Positions 50,401 to 58,785 of a stretch of 64,000 nt of DNA are shown in pieces. Numbering within the stretch: position 1 is the stretch's first letter; every line of letters starts with the position of its first letter. Below the pieces are notes generated by a model that saw only the letters and a program-made list of their open reading frames with translations, was not told where the DNA came from and ran no database searches. The stretch comes from CAVXXB01 sp963765585 (GTDB lineage Bacteria; Calditrichota; Calditrichia; JAJRVZ01), in NCBI GenBank assembly GCA_963765585.1, contig CAVXXB010000014.1, positions 124,001 through 188,000 of the forward strand, read 5' to 3'. A program made the position numbers and the translations under genes.

Positions 50401-51122
50401 TGGCCAATTGTCGCCAGGTTTCGCCGCGGTCGGTGGACTTCCAGATACCGCTGCCAGAGAGGTCGACGATGCGACCGTAGCCCATACCGGTTCCGGCATA
50501 GATGACATCCGGGTTGGATGGGGCCATGGCCATACAGGTAGTGGAAAGTGTGGTTAACATGGGGGTCTTATTCTGCCAGGATTGACCGGCGTCGGACGTT
50601 TTCCAGATACCACCGCCGACCGTAGCGACAAACCAGGTGTCTTTTTTGGGATCACCGGGATCGACCAGGATGGCCCGGGCCCGCCCGCTAACGTTTCCCG
50701 GTCCGCGTTCAATCCAGGGCAATGCCGTTCCCGGTTTTTTCAGGAATCGTTGTGCTTTTTTTAGTTCGGAGGTTTTATAGCCCGGGCCGTATGTTTTTCC
50801 GCGGGCATTTGTCTTAACCGCGGCCAGGCCTTCCAGAAATGCTTCCGGATTTTCGGAGAGCTGTTTTTTGCGGCTGAGTTTGCCAAACATTTTGTCAATT
50901 TTTGCCTGCAACTCAGTTTTCCGCTCAGGATTATCGATCATCTTTTGCCGCAGATCCTTGATTTGGTTGTCAAAAACGGAACGTCCGGTATGTGCGATAA
51001 TATTTAAATCCAGATCGTCATCCTGAGCTTGTCTCAGGATCTCATCAGGATCTACTATTATTAATATGCCAATGAATATTGTAGCTGACAATGATTGAAA
51101 CGGATAGGATGAATTTTTTCAT
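47422..51122 (-). CDS. Large secreted BNR/sortilin-type beta-propeller protein with type IX sorting domain (two frameshifts)
   Basis: The main frame (51091-47756, 1111 residues) carries two consecutive propellers built from BNR repeats: GGGIWKTSDAGQSWQNKTP, GSGIWKSTDRGETWRQLA, GIFRSTDGGESWTQVF, GIKRSDDFGTSWTF and so on, about residues 130-850, then a choice-of-anchor-like beta-sandwich (MWDYVVIEGTTDGLNWLPL). A one-base change near 47793-47797 leads into the last frame (GWGWVIDNLVIQ, then NKPNPFPSPFNPVTTISFS): a T9SS domain. At the N-terminus ATG 51122 with GGGA upstream encodes MKKFILSVSII in another frame and needs one base change near 51090-51120 to reach the main frame. A family E repeat sits in frame (DEILRQAQDDD). 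Function unknown; resembles exported sialidase-like or Vps10 propellers. Confidence 0.85.
51019..51047. repeat. Family E repeat inside coding sequence
   Basis: GTCATCCTGAGCTTGTCTCA followed by GGATCTCAT, the same word as 43171-43196 and 26124-26185, lies in the N-terminal coding part of the propeller protein and is translated (minus strand) as EILRQAQDDD. Confidence 0.75.
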
Positions 51123-51452
51123 TTTTATTCCCATTTCTTATTGTTCTTTTTGCTTGATCAAAAAGAACCATCCCGATTTAGTTTTTAAAGTTCGGCATCG
51201 CCGAACATAAGAAAATCTTGATCGGACAAGGCTCGACAAAAATTTGTCTCATAAATTTGCTAATAGTCATAGCTTTACAGCGACAAATTTTTGACGGCCA
51301 TTTTTTCTGGTCATGATCAAAAAAATATTTATCATATTTTTTTCTCTGTGGTAAAAAAGGGATTGAATTACTAAACGATATAATCAATCATACGAAGATA
51401 TGCAAGCCAAGGTTCAAAAATAAATGCACATGAAACCGGAATACCCTCATGT
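51123..51452. other. Gene-free stretch with two hairpins
   Basis: No gene. A perfect 10-bp stem GTTCTTTTTG / CAAAAAGAAC with loop CTTGAT lies at 51143-51168, and a perfect 7-bp stem GTTCGGC / GCCGAAC at 51190-51206. A weaker inverted pair GACAAAAATTTGTC (51234-51250) recurs as GCGACAAATTTTTGACG (51280). Looks like REP-type repeats upstream of the propeller gene. Confidence 0.55.
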
Positions 51453-51484
51453 AAAAAGGGATTCACATGTGAATGAAAATCCCT
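51453..51484 (-). terminator. Rho-independent terminator of the beta-barrel gene
   Basis: On the minus strand AGGGATT pairs with AATCCCT and is followed by TTTTT, about 35 bases after the stop of the outer-membrane protein gene. Confidence 0.65.
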
Positions 51485-51517
51485 CAGGATTTTAAAACTA
51501 TTTCATAGAATCAGCTT

Positions 51518-52108
51518 TTAAAAATAGAATCTGAAGTAAATCAACGCGCGGGTTTCCAGCATAGATAGATCCGCATCATAGTCTCTGTCATCTTCTTTAT
51601 TGGTTAATGAGCCATATACTATCTGGGCTTCAGCGCCGATGCTGAAATGATCCGAAAAATTATGCTCACCTCCGAGAGTCGGGGCTATATAAAATCCGGT
51701 GGTTGTCTCTTCATTCTTGTTAAATCCCGACTCCGATGTCATTTTTTGTGATAAATATCCAACACGACCTCCATAATACAGGGTAAAAGTCTCATATACC
51801 TTTTGTGGTAGAATACCAACACCAATATTCCAGGTGGTTGCAGTTTCTTCGTAAGTTGTACCACTAATATCTGCACTTTGCGTAGCACTGAAATATCCTA
51901 CTTCTGGTTCGATACGTAATGAAGGTGAAGTAATGATAGGAACGGTAATCGAGGCATTGGCGATGCCGTTACTGGTGGACATCTCAAACAGTTTCTGCAA
52001 ATCGATGATCGCAATACCGATACCTGTTTTGGATCCATCCTGAGCGAATGATAAATTAGCAAGGCAGAATACGACAACGATTAACACAAGAATGTTAAAT
52101 TTACGCAT
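51518..52108 (-). CDS. Outer-membrane beta-barrel protein
   Basis: 196 residues: signal peptide MRKFNILVLIVVVFCLANLS, then alternating beta-strand pattern (SLRIEPEVGYFSAT, ATTWNIGVGILPQ, FTLYYGGRVGYLSQK, GFYIAPTLGGEHNF, FSIGAEAQIVYGS) ending in ALIYFRFYF with the C-terminal Phe typical of barrels. About eight strands, OmpA/OmpX-like size. No peptidoglycan-binding domain. Followed by a terminator. The gene just precedes the tRNA-Thr locus and island but reads in the opposite direction. Confidence 0.85.
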   Translation of the reverse strand: MRKFNILVLIVVVFCLANLSFAQDGSKTGIGIAIIDLQKLFEMSTSNGIANASITVPIITSPSLRIEPEVGYFSATQSADISGTTYEETATTWNIGVGILPQKVYETFTLYYGGRVGYLSQKMTSESGFNKNEETTTGFYIAPTLGGEHNFSDHFSIGAEAQIVYGSLTNKEDDRDYDADLSMLETRALIYFRFYF

Positions 52109-52438
52109 GGTAATACCTCCCTTGTTGGGTTGATGGTGGATTTAAATAATGCAACTTTTTAAATAATGTGGTTCGGAGCTGAAATGTTTACAAATGGTGC
52201 GATTCGGAATAATAATAAGGAAAAAGTATTTTCGGCTGATTGTAATTTGAAATTTATAAACATTGTATTATCATACAATCGATAATTTTTTCAACTTTAC
52301 AATTTTAAGAATATGAGAACCAATTTAAAATATAACGAGAATCTGTATTATCTATTAATAAGACATACGTTGTAAGAATATTTAATGTTGCGCTGGTATA
52401 TAATTATTCTGTAATTTTTGCGCGGTTATAGTGAAAAC

Positions 52439-52514
<76 letters not shown>

Positions 52515-52583
52515 ATAAAAACAAGGACTTACAGCCATTCGTTGTTAGTCCTTGTTCGTTAGTGGCAATATATTGGCAATGGA

Positions 52584-52830
52584 TTATTTAAGTATCATTT
52601 TATTATCGATACCCTTAACAGCATCAATGTGGTTATTTGATGTCAGGTGAGCATAAATTAACGTGGTTTTTGTATCTTCGTGTCCCAACAACTCTATAAC
52701 TACTCGCAGTGAATAATTATCCTGCACCAACCAACTTGCAAAGGTATCACACAGGTTGCGAAAGGTGATGCCTTGTAGACCGATTTTTCCTGATGCAGCC
52801 TTTTAACGTTCCAGTACCGTCATTTTTTTA
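52584..52830 (-). pseudogene. C-terminal remnant of a tyrosine recombinase (phage-type integrase)
   Basis: Minus-strand translation gives KIGLQGITFRNLCDTFASWL VQDNYSLRVVIELLGHED followed by TKTTLIYAHLT, unmistakable as the end of a tyrosine integrase. It has an in-frame TAA upstream (near 52808), no N-terminal half, and both catalytic residues of the H-x-x-R box are changed (FRNLCD in place of FHNLRH); the LLGHE and the nucleophile Tyr in IYAHL remain. It is therefore dead. It sits with its stop 70 bases from tRNA-Thr, pointing at it, the layout of an island integrase. Confidence 0.82.
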
Positions 52831-53146
52831 TACAAGATTTTAAGATTATTAGACCTTTATGTTTTGCCGGTCGAAATTCAATATTCGTGAGTACCAAAGG
52901 TTTCGTTCTACGATTTGTCATTCAATAAGTTAACTTGTGATAAGGGTTCGTATTTAGTAATCGGGCATTTTTAAATTTAAAATTATTGTAATTCCTTGTT
53001 GATTTTATTAATATTACACATATATATATTTATTGTATAGTTTTTTGAGTTTGAGAAATAACAGCAATAAAAACAGAAATTATGAAGGATACGATTCTTT
53101 ATAATTAACCTTGCTGACACTTGCATAATTGAGAAGATATCATATA
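52831..53146. other. AT-rich intergenic stretch
   Basis: About 316 bases between the integrase remnant and the first island gene. Very AT-rich, with ACATATATATATTTATTGTA near 53018; nothing that I can call a gene. It should carry the promoter of the DUF2294 gene, but no box stands out. Confidence 0.4.
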
Positions 53147-53515
53147 ATGGATAAAACAAAGGGACAATCAGAAGCAGAAATCAGTACGCTTTTAACCAAA
53201 TTTGAAAAAGAACACCTCGGAAGAGGTCCGAAAGAGGTAAAAACTTTTATTATTCAGGATATGATCCTGGTAAGACTTCAAGGAATCCTATCACCGGCAG
53301 AAGAGTCACTCTCAAAAGAAAATGATGGAGTACAACTTGTGAAACAGGTAAGAAGAAGACTTATCGAAAGTTCCCGAAAAGTTATGGAAAATATTATTGT
53401 TGAAAAAGTCAATGCCCAATTAAGATCTCTCCATACTGACATTAGTACACATACTGGCGAGAGAATCATTATATTTGTAATGGATAGGAATATAGAGGAA
53501 GATTTCAAGAGTTAA
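53147..53515 (+). CDS. DUF2294 / MpsC family protein
   Basis: 122 residues from ATG 53147 (GAGAAG upstream; the frame opens at 53129). Hallmarks: KTKGQSEAEISTLLTKFEKE, HLGRGPKEVKTFIIQDMILV, LSPAEESL and SLHTDISTHTGERIIIFVMD. This is Pfam MpsC (formerly DUF2294). In Staphylococcus the mpsC gene stands next to mpsAB, a cation-linked inorganic-carbon uptake system; biochemistry of MpsC itself is not settled. Cytoplasmic, no signal. First gene of the island cluster, with a terminator 170 bases behind it. Confidence 0.9.
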   Translation: MDKTKGQSEAEISTLLTKFEKEHLGRGPKEVKTFIIQDMILVRLQGILSPAEESLSKENDGVQLVKQVRRRLIESSRKVMENIIVEKVNAQLRSLHTDISTHTGERIIIFVMDRNIEEDFKS

Positions 53516-53685
53516 TTATATTTTTCGGAACAATATACTCTCAATTTTGTTTAAGAAGAAATATTAGTATCAAGCAAGTAAACAAGTTTCATTGTTATAA
53601 TATTTTAGCAAAACAAGTAAAATAAGATTTCCGGTAGACAAGATAGAAAACATGCTCTAATTTGAGTAGGTTAGCTATAACGTAA

Positions 53686-53731
53686 GCCGGTACTCAATAC
53701 CTCAAGTTCGAGGTGAGTACCGGCTTTTTTT
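53686..53731 (+). terminator. Rho-independent terminator
   Basis: Perfect 11-bp stem GCCGGTACTCA / TGAGTACCGGC, with a nested CCTC / GAGG pair in the loop, followed by seven T. Ends transcription from the first DUF2294 gene and separates it from the second. Confidence 0.85.
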
Positions 53732-53754
53732 ATTTCTAATAATTAGGATCTAAA

Positions 53755-54138
53755 ATGAAAAATTTTACGACAAAGACAATTCTCGAAATGGGTGAATATG
53801 CTAAAAAATTTGTGTCTAAACAGTTGGCAGAGAATCCTACTTTTTTGAACATAAGTGTTTGTAATGAACTTTTAGTAATACATATCCCTCACTCACTATG
53901 GCCGGCTGAACAGCGTCTTAATAGAAGAATCGAGGATAAAAGTATGTTTCATGAATTTAAATCAAGACAGTTTGAAGAAGTTAAAGATATTCTTATTAGG
54001 GAATTAGAAATATTGTCAGAGTGTAAAATTCTTAATATAGAGTCATTTCTGAGTAAGAATAATTCCCGTATAATAGTTGCTACCTTTCTTAAAAGTGTTC
54101 AAAATAAACTTAAGAGTGAGGAGTTTGTCAATGAATAG
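53755..54138 (+). CDS. Divergent DUF2294 / MpsC-like protein
   Basis: 127 residues, AGGATC upstream of the ATG. It keeps the MpsC outline in altered form: KFVSKQLAENPTFLNISVCN, LLVIHIPHSLWPAEQRLNRR (compare LSPAEESL in the first copy), LIRELEILSECKILNIESFL, NNSRIIVATFL. The conserved RGP and DISTxTGER boxes are lost or changed. So this looks like a fast-evolving paralogue, perhaps a partner subunit. Its stop overlaps the start of the next gene (ATGAATAG), indicating coupled translation with a DksA-like protein. Confidence 0.7.
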   Translation: MKNFTTKTILEMGEYAKKFVSKQLAENPTFLNISVCNELLVIHIPHSLWPAEQRLNRRIEDKSMFHEFKSRQFEEVKDILIRELEILSECKILNIESFLSKNNSRIIVATFLKSVQNKLKSEEFVNE

Positions 54139-54487
54139 AAAAGATTTAGGATATTTTAAACGTATTATACTTGAGATGCGCTTAGACGTCATTCGATCTA
54201 TTAGTGCAACTGAACAGATCAATTTGGATAAAAGAACAGATCCAGGTGGTGGCGAAATCTCACAGTATCGCACGCATTTGGCAGATCAGGGTAGTGATAC
54301 AATCCAGTATGAACTCAATAATTATTTTGTAGCGCGAAGGTTGAAATTCTTACGTCATCTAGATCATGCATTGGTTCGAATTAAAGAGGGTGATTTTGGA
54401 AAATGTCTAATCTGTCATAAAGAAATATCGAGAGAAAGATTGGAAATTGTCCCGCATACACAACAATGTGCAGCATGTAAGAATTGA
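54131..54487 (+). CDS. DksA/TraR-type C4 zinc-finger protein
   Basis: 118 residues from ATG 54131, overlapping the previous stop by 8 bases. N-terminal coiled-coil helix (KDLGYFKRIILEMRLDVIRS), then DTIQYELNNYFVARRLKFL, then the zinc finger: CLICHKEISRERLEIVPHTQ QCAACK (C-x2-C ... C-x2-C) ending the protein. DksA-like proteins bind the RNA polymerase secondary channel and alter transcription under stress, with or without ppGpp. The coiled-coil tip lacks an obvious DxxDxA motif, so it is a variant. Second DksA-like gene follows. Confidence 0.87.
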   Translation: MNRKDLGYFKRIILEMRLDVIRSISATEQINLDKRTDPGGGEISQYRTHLADQGSDTIQYELNNYFVARRLKFLRHLDHALVRIKEGDFGKCLICHKEISRERLEIVPHTQQCAACKN

Positions 54488-54652
54488 ATGAACTTTGAAA
54501 ATTGCTCTGATGGTACTATCATATATTTGTAAAATCACTGCCGAAATCACTGTTCTTTGAATCGAAATTAAATAATATTCGGTTTGGGCTTAATGAAATG
54601 TATAATATTTATGGATAATGTAATTCTATCAAAAATTAATTAGGATTTGGGT

Positions 54653-55007
54653 ATGGATATTGATGATTTAAAGTATTATAAAAATATAATTATTCAAAAA
54701 CGAAAAGAAATTCTTAGAGACGGATAATTTTACAAATTGGTTTGCGGATAAAAATAAGGGGAATGCCGATGAGGCCGGAAATAATAGAATTAACATTCAT
54801 GGTGTAAATGGAGAAAAGCAATACAGCTGCAATGAGAACGATATTCATTCAAAGGTAAAAATTATTCAATATCTCTTACAACTGGATCAGGCATTGAGCC
54901 AGATTGGAAAAGGAAATTATGGAACTTGTATCAACTGTGAGGGAAAAATTGATTTAGATATTCTGGAAAAAGTGCCCATTAAACGATATTGCACGAAATG
55001 CGAATGA
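54653..55007 (+). pseudogene. Second DksA/TraR-type zinc-finger protein, frameshifted
   Basis: ATG 54653 (AGGAT upstream) encodes MDIDDLKYYKNIIIQKRKEI then stops early. In another frame from about 54714 the text continues LETDNFTNWFADKNKGNADE, KVKIIQYLLQLDQALSQIGK, GNYGTCINCEGKIDLDILEK and VPIKRYCTKCE. Removing one C near 54713 makes a single 117-residue DksA-like protein with intact C4 finger. It is clearly a paralogue of 54131-54487. Either a recent decay or a sequencing indel. Confidence 0.75.
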
Positions 55008-55175
55008 CATGAATTTCAATATCTGGAATGTAACACTATAAAATATATTGTAATTTATACCCTTTTGCTGGACAGGAGTTTTAATATTTGCTGAATTGAG
55101 AGATTAATCGGAATCTGAAAATATTGTTTCAATTATAAATCATTTGTAAAGGCTAAAAAAATAAAGGAAAAAATT

Positions 55176-55295
55176 ATGAATCAAAACGAGAATATGACTG
55201 GTAGCGAAAAAAAGGAAATCAGTGGCAATTGGGTGTTGCTGCTTTTTGTAGGTTTGTTAATCGGTGTAGTTATATTAGGTTGGCTCACCGGATAA
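55176..55295 (+). CDS. 39-aa single-pass membrane peptide
   Basis: MNQNENMTGSEKKEISGNW followed by the hydrophobic helix VLLLFVGLLIGVVILGWLTG. AAAGGA stands 7 bases ahead of the ATG. Polar N-terminal 18 residues, one membrane helix of about 19 residues with a GxxxG-like pattern, no C-terminal domain. No known family; it lies between the DksA-like gene and the transporter gene in the same direction and could be a small transporter subunit or regulator (guess). Confidence 0.6.
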   Translation: MNQNENMTGSEKKEISGNWVLLLFVGLLIGVVILGWLTG

Positions 55296-55310
55296 AGAAA
55301 GATATATACA

Positions 55311-55517
55311 ATGAATAACCCAAAATAGTTTGTAGGGCTTGAACAGATCCCACAATTAGGGAAAAAGGAGGCGAAAGTACTTCAATCGGTTGCTGACAGA
55401 TTTGGCTTCCGCACTAATGAATATTACCAATTGCTCATTGATTGGGATAATCCCGAAGCCTATTCGTTTGATGATTATGAAGATTGTAAAGAGGAATGTA
55501 AACTTAAGAAACCGTGA
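55311..55517 (+). pseudogene. Remnant resembling N-terminus of KamA-type radical-SAM aminomutase, with in-frame TAG
   Basis: ATG 55311 reads MNNPK, a TAG, then in the same frame FVGLEQIPQLGKKEAKVLQS VADRFGFRTNEYYQLLIDWD NPEAYSFDDYEDCKEECKLK KP and a stop. The stretch Q(I/L)PxLxxxExxxLxxVAxxF xFRxNxYYxxLIDWDNP is like the segment before the radical-SAM core of KamA-family proteins, but the core is missing. I treat it as a truncated remnant; the resemblance is from memory and only moderate. Confidence 0.4.
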
Positions 55518-55562
55518 TTACCAAAATAAAACTAGTATGAACGAAATTACGCTGAGGATTGA

Positions 55563-57653
55563 ATGGTACTTCTTGACAAATCGAAACGAATGAAAAAAGA
55601 ACTAACTCTTTTTAATATTTATACTATCGCTACCGGCGCTACAATTGCTTCCGGCTTTTTTTTATTGCCAGGAATTGCATTTGGACAGGCAGGTCCATCA
55701 ATGGTCATTAGTTATGTTGTTGCTGCGATACCGGTAATTCCGGCTTTGTTCTGTATGGCGGAGCTCTCAACCGCCATGCCGCGTGCCGGAGGGGTATATT
55801 TTTTTTTAGATCGCAGCATGGGGCCTATAATGGGAACAATTGGAGGATTAGGAACCTGGATGGCTCTTATATTAAAAACAGCTTTTGCTCTTGTTGGTAT
55901 CGGCGCGTATACGAGTTTATTTTTTCCGCAAATCCAAATTTTGCCTCTCGCCGCAGGCTTTGCCATTTTATTTGGAATTATAAATCTTCTGGGAGCTGAA
56001 AAAATCTGGTATCTTTCAGAGTGTTTTAGTGATTGGACTTTTGTTACTGTTAACCTGGTTCTCAGGAACAGGATTATTTTATTTAGAACGACAAAATTAC
56101 TCAGGATTAGTCGATGCAGAATTAAAATCAATTTTTTCTACTGCTGGTCTTGTTTATGTAAGTTATATTGGACTAACAAAAATTGCCAGTGTATCTGAAG
56201 AAGTTATAAATCCGGAAAAGAATATTCCACGTGCAATGTTCCTTGCACTCGGTACGGCTATTTTGATCTATGTGATTGGAACATTGGTCATGATTGGAGT
56301 CGTACCACCGGAAAAACTACAAAATGATCTCACACCGGTTGCCACAACTGCTGAACTAATGATAGGGAGATCTGGGGCAATTCTGATGACAATTGCCGCA
56401 ATATTTGCCTTTTTTTCTGTGGCCAATGCCGGTATTTTGAGTTGTTCGCGCTATCCGCTGGCAATGAGCCGCGATCATTTGTTGCCTAAATTTTTACGAT
56501 CCTTTAGTAAAAACAAAACACCAAAATATTCTATTAGTCTTAACCGTCATTCTTATTCTTCTTGTCTTACTTCTTCTCGATCCAATAAAGATAGCAAAAC
56601 TCGCGGGTGCATTCCAGCTACTGCTTTTTTCACTCATATCATTGGCAGTAATAGTATTGAGAGAAAGCCGCATAGAATCTTATGATCCTGGATATCGCTC
56701 TCCACTCTATCCGTGGATGCAGCTGTTTGGCATAATAGCACCCTGCTGGTTAATCATAGAGATGGGATGGCTTCCTGTTATATTTACATTGGCTCTTATT
56801 GGATTAGGTATAATCTGGTATTTTTATTATGCCCATAATAAAGTAGCCAGAGGTGGGGCTATCTACCATATTTTTGCCAGACTTGGCCGACGACAGTTTA
56901 ATGGTCTGGATACAGAATTACGAGGCATTTTAAAAGAAAAAGGATTACGGGATCTGGATCCATTTGATGCGGTTATCGCCAGGGCTGGATTTATTGATAT
57001 ACCTGAAAGACCCCTCATTTGAAGAGATAGTGAGAAGGGCTGCGGATTATTTTTCAAAAAAATTTGCCTTAGAGAAAAATTTTTTAGAGAAAACATTTAT
57101 GGATGGAACACGTGTCGGAGCAACTCCTGTTTCTCATGGAGCCGCATTACCTCATCTACGTTTACCGAATATAAAACACTCTGAATTGGTAATGGTTCGT
57201 TGTAGAGCAGGCGTGCACGTTGATCTAAAAAGCGAAACAACAGGTGAACGTATCACGAATGAGGCTATATATGCTTTTTTCTTCCTGGCTAGCCCGATGG
57301 AAAATCCCGGACAGCACCTACGCACATTAGCTCAAATAGCTAGTCATGTAGATGATGAAAAATTTATCGGAAACTGGCTTCTAGTAGAAAACGAACAGGA
57401 GATAAAAGAGCTCCTGTTACGGGAAGACAGATATTTATCATTATTCCTGGATTTGAATTCCAAAACCGCTTCACTTATTGGATCTGCGATAAAAAATTTG
57501 GATTTACCAGAAGGAAGTTTAATCGCACTGATTCATCGTAATGGAGAAATACTTATACCGAAGGGAAGCACAGTACTTGAAGAATTAGATAGACTAACTG
57601 TACTAAGTAGCCCAAAAGGTATAAAAAATTTATATGATAGATACATACGTTAA
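55563..57653 (+). pseudogene. APC amino-acid permease - PTS EIIA - TrkA-C fusion, broken by three one-base insertions
   Basis: Four overlapping frames (55563-56198, 56029-56685, 56642-57022, 56964-57653) form one protein of about 690 residues when one base is removed at 55999-56004 (A run), 56536-56541 and 57001-57003. Residues 1-about 430 are an APC-superfamily permease (TIATGATIASGFFLLPGIAF, AELSTAMPRAGGVYFFLDRS, SEEVINPEKNIPRAMFLALG, AMSRDHLLPKF) with about 12 helices. Then a PTS_EIIA_2-like domain (TFMDGTRVGATPVSHGAALP H, with the expected His), and last a TrkA-C domain (GSLIALIHRNGEILIPKGST VLEELDRLTVL). This would be an ion/nucleotide-regulated transporter; substrate unknown. Whether it is decayed or only badly sequenced cannot be told. 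ATG 55563 has GAGGA 5 bases upstream. Confidence 0.82.
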
Positions 57654-57813
57654 ATTAAAAACTTAGGAAGAGTTGAAGATCGGAGAAAGATTATACGAAC
57701 ATTTAGAAAGTAAATAATTGATTTTATCAAGTCAATATAGTCCGTGTATTAGATAAATCTATATTTATGTGGCGGTTTAAACCAAAACTCATGAAGAATT
57801 GAGGAAGAAACAA

Positions 57814-58554
57814 TTGGCAATAAAAGATCATATAATAATTGTCGGATATGGTTCTCATGGTAAGAACGTTTCTAAAACCTGCATCAAATCAGGAATTAAA
57901 TATGTGGCGGTTGAGAAGGATCCGGCCATTGTTTTACAAAAGTCTGCTTTAGATGATCAGGTAATTATAGGAGATGCATCGCATGGTTATGTTTTAAAAA
58001 AAGCTAATATTGGTGAGGCAAAGTCACTGATTCTTGCAATATCAAATATTAAAAAAATTAGAAGTATCATTAAACTAGCATGTAAATATAATCCCAATAT
58101 TGCTATACAAATTAGAAAAGATATTTATAGAAATTATCATATAGCCGGGAAAGATATAATTACTTATTGCACGGCGGTAAATTGCATTGACGGGCATGTT
58201 CAGCTACCCGTGATAAATTACCTTAAAAAACGATTCTCCGTAAATCATGTTGACATGATAACCGAACCTGGCCCCAGTTTGATTATATGTGAATTAACTG
58301 CTTCGATGATTGTTGATTCAATCATTACTCGCATTGGTCTGTCAATTGAAAAACATTCATCTAAGGGAATTGCAATTATAGGACATCATGAGTGTACGGG
58401 CAATCGTTCTCATAAAGAAGAGCAGTTATTTCATATTCAAGAATCACTCATATTTCTAAAAAAACGATTCCCAAATATAGAGATTATAGGTCTATGGGTG
58501 GATCGGAATTTGCGGGTATTTGAAATAAATCAACTGAAAAGTGAAAAACGATAA
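57814..58554 (+). CDS. TrkA-N (Rossmann) domain fused to a beta-carbonic-anhydrase-like domain
   Basis: 246 residues from TTG 57814 with GAGGA 8 bases upstream (open to TTG 57799). Residues 1-about 108: TrkA-N with the dinucleotide loop IIIVGYGSHGKNVSKTCI, acidic VEKDPA, GDASHGYVLKKANIGEAKSL; the last part of a normal TrkA-N domain is missing. From about 117 a domain begins that matches small archaeal/bacterial beta-carbonic-anhydrase-like proteins: CTAVNCIDGHVQLPVINYLK, VDMITEPGP, IAIIGHHECTGN and IIGLWVDRNLRVFEI. The Cys-x-Asp dyad and His-x-x-Cys zinc site are present, but the usual Arg of CxDxR is His. It precedes a CPA2 antiporter that has its own TrkA-N. A deletion that joined two genes is an alternative to a designed fusion. 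Confidence 0.75.
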   Translation: MAIKDHIIIVGYGSHGKNVSKTCIKSGIKYVAVEKDPAIVLQKSALDDQVIIGDASHGYVLKKANIGEAKSLILAISNIKKIRSIIKLACKYNPNIAIQIRKDIYRNYHIAGKDIITYCTAVNCIDGHVQLPVINYLKKRFSVNHVDMITEPGPSLIICELTASMIVDSIITRIGLSIEKHSSKGIAIIGHHECTGNRSHKEEQLFHIQESLIFLKKRFPNIEIIGLWVDRNLRVFEINQLKSEKR

Positions 58555-58785
58555 GATAAAATACTCTATAAACAAAGGTAGATATAAGAGATTCGATATA
58601 TAAAAATCGGGCATAAGTTATGTAGAAAAGTTTTTGTCTTTATAGGAAGTATTTTGATCGGGCTTGGAAAACTTGGTATAATAATACCCGTTCTTCCGAC
58701 TACACTCAATTAAGACATTTCGATCATAATGGTTGATATTTTTCTGTATGATAATTGGAAAATTTAAAAAAGATTCAGAGATCTA

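Noticed and set aside
55999..57003. Programmed ribosomal frameshifting in the permease gene
   Set aside because: Three shifts in one gene, mostly without slippery heptamer or downstream structure; insertion errors or decay explain it better.
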